The notes below the pieces were generated by a model. That model had not been told where the DNA came from. It saw nothing but the letters and a program-made list of their open reading frames with translations, and searched no databases. A stretch of DNA of 22,975 nt from contig CAZBXI010000023.1 of NCBI GenBank assembly GCA_964496035.1, forward strand, positions 1 to 22,975. Direction: 5' to 3'. This DNA is from EX4484-217-1 sp964496035 (GTDB lineage: Archaea > Thermoproteota > Thermoprotei_A > EX4484-217-1). The translations under genes were made by a program, and so were the position numbers. Shown piece after piece: positions 15,935 through 22,975 of the stretch. Positions within the stretch are counted from its first letter, which is position 1. The number at the start of each line of letters is the position of its first letter.

Positions 15935-17290
15935 ATGGATAATTTAACAAGTGTTTTAGAAAATGTTTTAGGATCTTTAGCTAAAATGGTTTCAGAAGTA
16001 GCTCAAGACGAAGTAACTAAATTATTTGCTGAAATATATCAGCAATACTACACAGTTAAAAAGCTTGAAGAACCTATAGGCTCAAATATAGCATTTGTTG
16101 ATGCTGGAATATACCCTTTAGACATGGACATAGCTAGGGTAATGTACATTCAAATTGGGGCTTTAATCAGAGATTCTGATGGTGAACTTAGAACGATAAA
16201 CAGCATCTCCGGTTTAGAACACTACCCTCCGGTGGAGAGAATAATCTTAACTGTTACCCGTAGAAGAACGTTTAGTGGAGGGGTTTTAAGACACATTTTC
16301 GAAGTAAAAATACAGACTCCTGAAAGAAGCTCACTTCTCCTAGAAAATAATAGTGAGGCTCAAAGAGTTTCTAAAGAAATAACGGAAATACTTAGAGAAT
16401 TAGGTTTAACCATTGAACCTAGAAGACCACTCCTATATCGTAAGCTAGCTAGATACATTGAGGGACTTATAGAGTTAGCTTACGGCTTAAAACTAGCAGA
16501 ATACGGTGATTTAAGTAAAGCTGTAATTGATGGGACTCTCATTAGATGGCTTAGACCTAAGAGGAAATCAATTAAGCACAAAGTTGACGGTTTAAATATA
16601 TTGTCAGCGATTTTAAACAGTAAAGTATCTGATGTTAAGAAGCAGTGTGTAGATAAGCTAGCTGGTTTAGCTAAAACAACAGCTTTTACAACATTAGCTA
16701 GGGCTATAAAAATATTTGAACGTGAAATAAGAAATGGACATTATGAACTCTATACTTTGATTAACAAACGTAGCTTACCTTCAATAAAAATGCTATTAGA
16801 AACTGTTGAAGAGCTAGGGTTTGAAGGATATAGAATACCTAGAGAAGTAATTGAAGATTTAATTAAGAAGCTATGTACTAGAGTCTACCCCGCAAACGAG
16901 CTTTGGGTTTCCCGTTTTCCTTTAACAATGGATGGAGATCACATCATGGTTTTAGATGTTTATAGTGAAAAACCGCCTTTAGGCTATATGCGGGAGAGTG
17001 GAGCCCGCATTTTAAGAACACATCTTAATGTTATAGATGACATCAATAGTAGAGTTGACAAAATAGTTAGAGAAATGTTCTATGCTAAAAGCCCTTTAGC
17101 TGGAAGACCTCCTACAGGTCTTATGGAGGTTGATGAAAACGTTAGAGTGTATGGTGATTTAAGAAAGCTTTTTGAAGCACATTTAACGGTAGCGGCTTTA
17201 AACATTTCTAAGAGAAACAAGGAATTATCGAAAATACTAATGCAAATAATCAAAGGCACTTTAAGGCTGAGACTAGGCTATGGTGTTTAA
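15935..17290 (+). CDS. nurA: NurA 5'-3' nuclease
   Basis: NurA is the nuclease that, driven by the HerA translocase, resects DNA ends after Mre11-Rad50. The RNase-H-like core is recognisable: AFVDAG with the metal-binding aspartate (Asp56), later VIDGTLIRW with Asp199, and a C-terminal histidine in THLNVIDD. Length is 451 residues, larger than some crenarchaeal NurA proteins (about 340). I prefer ATG at 15935, which has AAGGTGA 7 bases upstream. TTG at 15917 and GTG at 15932 are in frame alternatives, the former overlapping mre11 by 11 bases. No membrane segments. Stop lies 1 base before the herA ATG. Confidence 0.87.
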   Translation: MDNLTSVLENVLGSLAKMVSEVAQDEVTKLFAEIYQQYYTVKKLEEPIGSNIAFVDAGIYPLDMDIARVMYIQIGALIRDSDGELRTINSISGLEHYPPVERIILTVTRRRTFSGGVLRHIFEVKIQTPERSSLLLENNSEAQRVSKEITEILRELGLTIEPRRPLLYRKLARYIEGLIELAYGLKLAEYGDLSKAVIDGTLIRWLRPKRKSIKHKVDGLNILSAILNSKVSDVKKQCVDKLAGLAKTTAFTTLARAIKIFEREIRNGHYELYTLINKRSLPSIKMLLETVEELGFEGYRIPREVIEDLIKKLCTRVYPANELWVSRFPLTMDGDHIMVLDVYSEKPPLGYMRESGARILRTHLNVIDDINSRVDKIVREMFYAKSPLAGRPPTGLMEVDENVRVYGDLRKLFEAHLTVAALNISKRNKELSKILMQIIKGTLRLRLGYGV

Positions 17291-17291
17291 G

Positions 17292-19259
17292 ATGGGAGCT
17301 ATTATAGGTCGCATATTTTCCTCCTCAAGAGATCAAGTACTTATTTCAGCATCCGAGAAAACAAGTGTTAACGTTGGTGATATACTTTATGTGAAAATTG
17401 ACGGCTTAAACAAAGTTCTCTTGCTGCATGTAGAGGATGTAGTAAGTAAGCTACCTACAGGTGTAAGTAGAACCTTAGGCCTAATACCGAGCGGTATTGA
17501 ACCTAGCGGATCGATTATTGAGACTTCTAGGGAGGAAACTATTGTAGCTAAACCCCTATTCTCCCTAATTAGAGGTAAGGAGATAAGTGTAACCAGAGTT
17601 ACAGCACCACCTCCAGTTAACATGCCAGTCCACATATTGTCTAATGAGGATGAAGAATCTAGGAAAATAATGGAGTTCTTTAGTAAAGGAATAGTATTTG
17701 AAACAACCGAAACAACAATACCCTTCGGAGTTCTTAGAAGCGGTACAGCGTCAACAACTATGGAGAGGGAACGAAAATACTTTGAAACAGCAAAGATAAC
17801 AGTAAATATTGAAACATTAATACCAAAACACATACTGGTTTCGGGACAGACAGGTGCAGGTAAAACAACAAGCGTTATGGGCCTCATAGTGAATTGGGCA
17901 CTACATGCATCTAAGCCTATAGGCTGGCTTATAATTGATAGGCATGGTGAATACGGTAAATATTCAACAGGGTTAGAAGAAGCATTTCTAAACAAGCTAA
18001 GTAAAGCACTAGAGGTTAATGAGAATGAAGAAGTAGAATCTGTAAGAATATATGTTTACAAGTTATCCTTTACACCAAATCCTTCAGAGCATCCATTACC
18101 TAAAGTAGAGGTAAAGTATGCTCCAATAAATGTAGGTAGTTTAACAGTAGACGATATAGCTATGGCATTGGATTTAAAGGACGAAGAAACAGTATGGTTA
18201 GAAATGATCCTAGAAACTCTTGAAAGTATCGTAATGTCAAGTGACCTTGAAGATTCATGGAAAAACATTTTCTCGAGAACAAAAGAAGGTAACTTAAGCG
18301 GCCATCTCCTACCTCTCCTAATAGTTACTGTGGATAATATATGTAACTATGAAGGAGTAGGAGCTAAGGAGAAAAAGGGAATATATAAGGAGTTTGTTCA
18401 GCAAGGAATATATATTCAAAAATTAAGGCTATGGAGAAACAGAATAGCATCAATACTAAACCTTACTACTAGAAAAATACCTGAAGGTAGAGGGGTTATA
18501 GTAGTTCTTGATGATTCAAGAAGCATTTTCAAAATAAGCGGAATTTTCAAAAACAAAAGCGCACTCAAGAAGCTACTTAATGCATTAGTTACAAGCCCTA
18601 TTCTTACAGCTAAACAGTCACTGTCCAACTATAAATGGTACTATGTCGGTGAAGAAGAGGAAACAGTAGCTCTAGAAAATGGAGTATCAATAGGTGACAT
18701 TATTGATAAGATAGAGGAAGGCAACATAGTAGTTTTAGATATTTCAACAGCTCCAACAAATCAGGCTGACGCATTGGTTCTTAACGTAGTTAGAAGACTA
18801 TTACTGAATAGGATAGGCTTAACACCCGCAGAAATAAGTAGGAGAAAAGTAGTAGCAATAGTTTCCGAAGAAGCCCCCCTATACTTAACACCAGACAAGG
18901 TTAGGAGTCCGAGAAACGCATTTGCTAGAATTGCTAGGGAAGGTAGAAAATTCAACATAGGATTAGTAGCAATAACTCAGCTAGCAACCATCATAGATAA
19001 GCAGCTTCTAGCAAACATGAACACCTACGTGGTTCTAAGAACTAAATTCAGAACAGACATAGAATACTTCTCGTCAATTGGCATACCACCCCATGAAATA
19101 CCAGTATTAAATGATAGAGAAGGATACATTTACACTCCAGACCTTAAAGTGAAAGATCCAATACCAGCATATTTCAAAGGATGGTTCGAAATAAAAATAG
19201 AATCAGAGGAAAAACCGAAAACTCTTAGAGAAGTATGTGAAATGCTTAGCGAGGTTTAA
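17292..19259 (+). CDS. herA: HerA DNA translocase ATPase
   Basis: FtsK/HerA-type hexameric ATPase that works with NurA in end resection. The N-terminal HAS barrel starts MGAIIGRIF. The P-loop is GQTGAGKTT (Gly185 to Thr192, Lys191), followed by the DRHGEYGKY box. The Walker B region reads AIVSEEAP (Glu526/Glu527) and the arginine-rich REGRKFNIG and ITQ sensor follow. The C-terminus includes FSSIGIPPHEIPVL and a GYIYTP strand. At 655 residues it is longer than the roughly 500 of Sulfolobus HerA. Most of the extra sequence lies between Walker A and B, probably an enlarged helical bundle. ATG at 17292 has GGTG 6 bases upstream. ATG at 17280 is an alternative overlapping nurA. Confidence 0.9.
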   Translation: MGAIIGRIFSSSRDQVLISASEKTSVNVGDILYVKIDGLNKVLLLHVEDVVSKLPTGVSRTLGLIPSGIEPSGSIIETSREETIVAKPLFSLIRGKEISVTRVTAPPPVNMPVHILSNEDEESRKIMEFFSKGIVFETTETTIPFGVLRSGTASTTMERERKYFETAKITVNIETLIPKHILVSGQTGAGKTTSVMGLIVNWALHASKPIGWLIIDRHGEYGKYSTGLEEAFLNKLSKALEVNENEEVESVRIYVYKLSFTPNPSEHPLPKVEVKYAPINVGSLTVDDIAMALDLKDEETVWLEMILETLESIVMSSDLEDSWKNIFSRTKEGNLSGHLLPLLIVTVDNICNYEGVGAKEKKGIYKEFVQQGIYIQKLRLWRNRIASILNLTTRKIPEGRGVIVVLDDSRSIFKISGIFKNKSALKKLLNALVTSPILTAKQSLSNYKWYYVGEEEETVALENGVSIGDIIDKIEEGNIVVLDISTAPTNQADALVLNVVRRLLLNRIGLTPAEISRRKVVAIVSEEAPLYLTPDKVRSPRNAFARIAREGRKFNIGLVAITQLATIIDKQLLANMNTYVVLRTKFRTDIEYFSSIGIPPHEIPVLNDREGYIYTPDLKVKDPIPAYFKGWFEIKIESEEKPKTLREVCEMLSEV

Positions 19260-19264
19260 ACATA

Positions 19265-21667
19265 ATGATAATTAAGGCTATTTGGTTACACAATATAAGA
19301 TCCTACAAGGACGAAATAATAGTGTTTCCAGAGGAAGGAATAACAGTAATTTATGGCGACATAGGTTCAGGTAAAACAAGTATTCTAGGAGCAATAGGAT
19401 TCGCACTTTTCGGTAATGTCCCAGGAGCTCCATCGGATCCCTTGGCAAGATTTGCTAATCCAACAGCAAGAGATCTTCTAAGAAGAGGTGTTTCAAGAGG
19501 TTTCATAAGACTATGGATTAAGAGTGGTGAAAGAAACATCATAATTCATAGGGAAATACAGGGAGTTGGAAAAACAGTTCAAGATAGGGGAGGATGGGTT
19601 CTTGTAGTAAGCAAAACTGGAAAACCGCAGCTTAAACTGCTTTCAGCAACAGAAATGAGAAGCTACATAATGGACCTCCTAAGATTACCTGAGGAAAGAA
19701 CCAGAGCGAGAAGCAGAGTTTTCGCATCAGCAATATACGTTCCTCAGTTTGGAACACACTCAATACTAACGGTAAGTAGTAGTGAGAGATCGGAAATAGT
19801 TAACAGAGTATTGAACCTTTACAAGTACAGTCTGGCCAGGAGCAGGATTGAAACATTAAAGTCAACAATAAGGAGGAAAATAGAGAAAGAGCTAAGGGTA
19901 AGAGAAAGAGAACTTGAATTAGAAATTTCAAAAGAACATGAAATTAAGAGAAATATTGAGAAGTTAAAAGAGAAACTCCTAGAACTTAAAGGCAAAATAG
20001 AAAACATATCTAAGGAAATAAAGTCTAAAAACAGTAAGCTAAAGGAGCTAGAAGAAAAGATAAGTAAAAAACAACGGGAAATAAGCGAAATAAAAGCTTA
20101 CAGTGATAGAATCAAAGAACTAACAAAAACCCTTGAAAAATTGAGAAAAGAGGTTAAAGGTAAAATTTTCGCAGAAGTAGCTAAAGAACTTGAAAACGCT
20201 AAAAGAGAACTTTCTAAAACACTATCAGAAATAAAGAACCTAGAAGAGTTAAGGAACAAAATCTCTTCAGAAATAAGAGAATTACAGAAAAGTTTAGACT
20301 TAAAAATTAAAGATAAGGGGGACTTCTTAGGCGAATTACAGCTTAGAAAAGGGAAATATAATGAACTAGTTAAGCGACTTAAAGAAATAGAGGATCTAGA
20401 AAAGAGGGGAATATGTCCAGTATGTAAACAACCCATAACTCATGCTCATGCTGTAGAACTTAAGAATAGTGTGAGAAAGCAAATAGCTAAGATAGAGAAT
20501 GAAATAGAAGAGCTCAGCGCCAAGGTAAACAACTTAGATAAAGAAATAGAAGAGCTACGAAAAAACATTAGCGAGAAAAACAACTTCCTTAACGAAATCG
20601 TTTCAAAACACAGTACTCTACATGAAAAATATAGAAAACTAAACGAGGAAATAGTAGAACTAACATCGCTTCACGAAAAAACTAAGAAGCTAGAAGAAAT
20701 AACAAATGAGCTTAAGACACTACAGGAGAAGGTTTCTAAGAAAGAACACATCATGGCAGAATACCATAGGCTAACCGAGGAATTAGAGAAGCTAAGAAAA
20801 GAGCTTGATAATTTAATGGAAAAACATTCATCTATGAATAAGGAATATGGTGAGGTTGAAGGGGAATTAAAAGGTCTAAAACAACTGCTTAGCCAAATAG
20901 ATGAGAAAAAGAAGAAGCTTAAAGAGGTACGTGAGGAAATAAGTAGGTACAGTAAATACCTTAACTTCGTAAGCAAATATGTTCTAGGAATAATAAGTGA
21001 AGTTGAGAAATACGTTAAAACTAGAGCATTTACCGCTTTCAGGGAGGAGTTCACTAAGATATTTAAAATGCTAATGACAGGTTACGAAAATATAGATGTT
21101 GAAATAAAACAGGACTTCTCATTATCATTTAAGGCGAGAGTTGATGGTGTTTTAAAGCCCATAGAAACACCTAGCGGAGGCCAATTAACATGTATTTCAC
21201 TAGCATATAGGCTTGCTCTAAATAGAGTTGCTAGGAGTATGATACCTCAGCTTGGTAAAGGACTTCTAATACTTGATGAACCAACATATGGTTTCTCACC
21301 TGAAAGAGTTGAGCTACTTAGGAGAGTACTATTTAGCCCTGGCGGCCCAAGTCAAGTAATTATAGTGACCCATGATAGAACATTCTACGAAGCTACAGGT
21401 GAAGAAAAATTAAGCATTATTAAGCTGGAGCTAGACCCGTTAACAACAACGACGAAAGTATACTATGAGAACATAGATGAGAACTATGTTAGAAAGGTTA
21501 AAGAGGTTTTCAAGGAACTTAGGAAAGCGGTAGCAGAGCTTAGGGAGAAACCTGCACTAGGAGAGTATGCGGAGTTTAAGCCTATAGTAAAAACTAAAGT
21601 TGAGGCTAAGGAGAGGAGAGTGAGGAAAGATCTTTCACTAATGGAGTTTATTAGGAAAGAACAGTAA
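19265..21667 (+). CDS. rad50: Rad50 ATPase
   Basis: SMC-like ATPase that tethers and signals DNA ends with Mre11. The N-lobe has Walker A GDIGSGKTS (31-39). A long charged heptad coiled coil (about 200-600) is interrupted by the zinc hook CPVC (Cys384, Cys387), which dimerises Rad50. The C-lobe has the signature SGGQ (637-640), Walker B LLILDEPT (Asp671, Glu672) and the VTHDR switch. Length of 800 residues, slightly short for archaeal Rad50, implies short arms. A basic tail of about 35 residues (AKERRVRKDLSLMEF) ends the protein and may contact DNA or Mre11. ATG with GAGGTT 7 bases upstream, overlapping the end of herA. Last gene of the operon, 15 bases from the convergent serS. Confidence 0.96.
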   Translation: MIIKAIWLHNIRSYKDEIIVFPEEGITVIYGDIGSGKTSILGAIGFALFGNVPGAPSDPLARFANPTARDLLRRGVSRGFIRLWIKSGERNIIIHREIQGVGKTVQDRGGWVLVVSKTGKPQLKLLSATEMRSYIMDLLRLPEERTRARSRVFASAIYVPQFGTHSILTVSSSERSEIVNRVLNLYKYSLARSRIETLKSTIRRKIEKELRVRERELELEISKEHEIKRNIEKLKEKLLELKGKIENISKEIKSKNSKLKELEEKISKKQREISEIKAYSDRIKELTKTLEKLRKEVKGKIFAEVAKELENAKRELSKTLSEIKNLEELRNKISSEIRELQKSLDLKIKDKGDFLGELQLRKGKYNELVKRLKEIEDLEKRGICPVCKQPITHAHAVELKNSVRKQIAKIENEIEELSAKVNNLDKEIEELRKNISEKNNFLNEIVSKHSTLHEKYRKLNEEIVELTSLHEKTKKLEEITNELKTLQEKVSKKEHIMAEYHRLTEELEKLRKELDNLMEKHSSMNKEYGEVEGELKGLKQLLSQIDEKKKKLKEVREEISRYSKYLNFVSKYVLGIISEVEKYVKTRAFTAFREEFTKIFKMLMTGYENIDVEIKQDFSLSFKARVDGVLKPIETPSGGQLTCISLAYRLALNRVARSMIPQLGKGLLILDEPTYGFSPERVELLRRVLFSPGGPSQVIIVTHDRTFYEATGEEKLSIIKLELDPLTTTTKVYYENIDENYVRKVKEVFKELRKAVAELREKPALGEYAEFKPIVKTKVEAKERRVRKDLSLMEFIRKEQ

Positions 21668-21682
21668 GCAGCGATTTAATAG

Positions 21683-22975
21683 TTAGGCTAACTTGCTGAA
21701 GTACTGTAGTATTTCTTCAAGTTTCTTCTTCCCCTTATCTGTTGAAGGATACGTTACTGCTTTAATAGATTTCGGCATAGGGTTCTTCTTAACATATTCT
21801 CTAACTTTTTGAGGCCATTGTGATGGGTCGAAACCATGTTGAGCCAGAAAGGCAATAGTCCATCTTTCAACACCGAACCCTGAACAGCCTGTCCATAAGA
21901 TCCTCCTTTTACTATGTTTTATCTTGAAAGGTTCTGTGAATTTTGTTCCATGAATTGAAATATTACCTACTTCAAGCCAGCTCTTCCTATCCTCTCTTGG
22001 ACCCTTATATGGGAGCCAAACTTCGAAATCTATTGTTCCAGGCTTATTTATTTCAACACCCTTAATTTCAACAACAGCACCTTCTTGTTCAAGATACCAT
22101 GGAGTAACCCAAGCCCATCTCCATTCAAGATCTAAAACCTTGTCCATGAAATACTCGTATTTTTCGAGAAGCTTATTTCTAATGTCAATTGCTTGTTCAG
22201 GCAGCCCTAACCATACAACTTCAACTCTATGGAACTCTATAACTCTTTCAACACCATATATTCCGCCAGCTTCCCATCTGAAAGAGGGTCCTGCTTGGTC
22301 AAACCACTTGATAGGTAATGATTCTTCGCTTAGAATTTCCTTTGAAAAGAACTGATAAAATGGTTCACACTGTGCGAAACATAGGAAATATGATGGCGGT
22401 TTAACATATTTTCCAACTTCCTCTGCGGGAGCCTTATTGGTAACATACATGTAATCTATTAGCTCCTCAAATTCGGCAATATCATATGAAACCGGCAGGG
22501 ATGCGAAAAGCATTGAGTTTATTGTTCCTCTTAAATGACCTGTTCTAAGACCTACTTCTAAAGGATACATTTTGGGGAATGTAGCTTCTTGAAAACCTAG
22601 AGGCTTAACTACTTCATTCAAAAATATGTTCTTTATCATGTTAAGGAGGTAGGTGAAAGGCGGAGTGTATATCCATTGCCCAATAGAGAACCTCTTAATC
22701 CAACCTATTTCCTCAAGAATCTTGTTAGGATCATCTTTAAACGGAGGTATTTTCCTCTTAACGCCGCTTTCCTTGACCAAATACCAGTGTTCTGCTTTAC
22801 CTCCCCATAGGAGTCTTTGTTCTTTCTCATAAAGTAGCTTAATTAACCTGTCAACTATGGGTTTCTTAATATCACTTTCCTCTAAAGTACTCAGGTAAAT
22901 CAGCGTTCTACCATTACTGACTTCAACATTTTTAACATAGGGTACTTTAAGTGAAACTTTATGTTCGCCTTCAAG
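21683..22975 (-). CDS. serS: type-2 (methanogen-type) seryl-tRNA synthetase, N-terminus missing
   Basis: Charges tRNA-Ser with serine. The frame is open across the window edge (430 residues visible). The apparent TTG start at 22780 is internal, because readable protein continues upstream of it. The catalytic core is the rare type-2 form, which binds substrate serine through zinc. Visible are the zinc-site cysteine in FAQCEPFY (codon at 22367-22369), the FRWEAGG motif-2 region, EFHRVEVVW carrying the zinc-site glutamate, and the C-terminal TGCSGFGVERW motif 3 with the other zinc cysteine. Classical type-1 SerRS lacks these. Type-2 enzymes are known mainly from methanogens, so the lineage is odd. 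About 70-90 N-terminal residues (tRNA-binding domain) should lie outside. No frameshift is visible. It converges on rad50. Confidence 0.9.
   Translation of the reverse strand, partial: LEGEHKVSLKVPYVKNVEVSNGRTLIYLSTLEESDIKKPIVDRLIKLLYEKEQRLLWGGKAEHWYLVKESGVKRKIPPFKDDPNKILEEIGWIKRFSIGQWIYTPPFTYLLNMIKNIFLNEVVKPLGFQEATFPKMYPLEVGLRTGHLRGTINSMLFASLPVSYDIAEFEELIDYMYVTNKAPAEEVGKYVKPPSYFLCFAQCEPFYQFFSKEILSEESLPIKWFDQAGPSFRWEAGGIYGVERVIEFHRVEVVWLGLPEQAIDIRNKLLEKYEYFMDKVLDLEWRWAWVTPWYLEQEGAVVEIKGVEINKPGTIDFEVWLPYKGPREDRKSWLEVGNISIHGTKFTEPFKIKHSKRRILWTGCSGFGVERWTIAFLAQHGFDPSQWPQKVREYVKKNPMPKSIKAVTYPSTDKGKKKLEEILQYFSKLA

Noticed and set aside
17387..17995. Long antisense open frame inside herA
   Set aside because: It is the codon shadow of a well-supported gene. 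Its translation has low-complexity Ser/Leu/Ile composition and no ribosome binding site or motif.
20098..21054. Antisense frames inside rad50
   Set aside because: They are Ser/Phe/Leu-rich mirror images of the Lys/Glu-rich coiled coil and are not real proteins.
22778..22780. TTG start of the seryl-tRNA synthetase
   Set aside because: The frame stays open to the window edge and the upstream residues read as protein. Type-2 SerRS has a further N-terminal domain, so this codon is internal.
1..22975. tRNA genes, CRISPR arrays, insertion sequences
   Set aside because: The gaps between genes were read on both strands. No cloverleaf, regularly spaced repeats, transposase or terminal inverted repeats were seen.

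Overview
The window looks archaeal and most like a thermophilic member of the Thermoproteota/TACK group. The signs are AT-rich DNA, heavy use of AGA/AGG and ATA codons, short GGTG/GAGG ribosome binding sites, frequent TTG starts, a Sulfolobus LacS-type beta-glycosidase, a Sulfolobus-like MTA/purine nucleoside phosphorylase and a NurA-HerA-Mre11-Rad50 repair cluster. The genus cannot be fixed from the sequence. The methanogen-type (type-2) seryl-tRNA synthetase at the right edge does not fit a typical Sulfolobus or Desulfurococcus relative. No rRNA, tRNA, CRISPR array, insertion sequence or phage gene was seen.

Layout. (1) 1-5562, sugar metabolism: GH1 beta-glycosidase, a small unknown gene, a GalT-type uridylyltransferase, a GT4 glycosyltransferase and trehalose synthase TreT. 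Together they could hydrolyse beta-galactosides/glucosides, interconvert sugar nucleotides and make trehalose and glycans. (2) 5546-6325: a decayed nitroreductase pseudogene on the minus strand, then a non-coding region with two inverted repeats and a possible 29-codon minigene. (3) 6326-11387: three overlapping genes for complex I/Mrp-type antiporter-like membrane subunits, with no other complex I or hydrogenase subunits nearby. The last has a long helical C-terminal arm. (4) 11479-14586: a 51-residue zinc-ribbon miniprotein with no longer ORF covering it, a PNP/MTAP-family phosphorylase, a membrane-anchored secreted protein, and a DUF72/YecE protein. (5) 14674-21667: a four-gene operon mre11-nurA-herA-rad50 for DNA double-strand break end resection. 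(6) 21683-22975: a type-2 seryl-tRNA synthetase on the minus strand, cut by the window edge.

Most notable: mre11 seems to start at a CTG codon. The catalytic Asp-x-His motif lies upstream of the first ATG/GTG/TTG in its frame, an in-frame TAG directly precedes the CTG, and a GAGGTG ribosome binding site sits 7 bases before it. Also worth attention are the stand-alone antiporter triad, the four-lesion nitroreductase pseudogene, the lacS leader hairpin and the unusual SerRS type.
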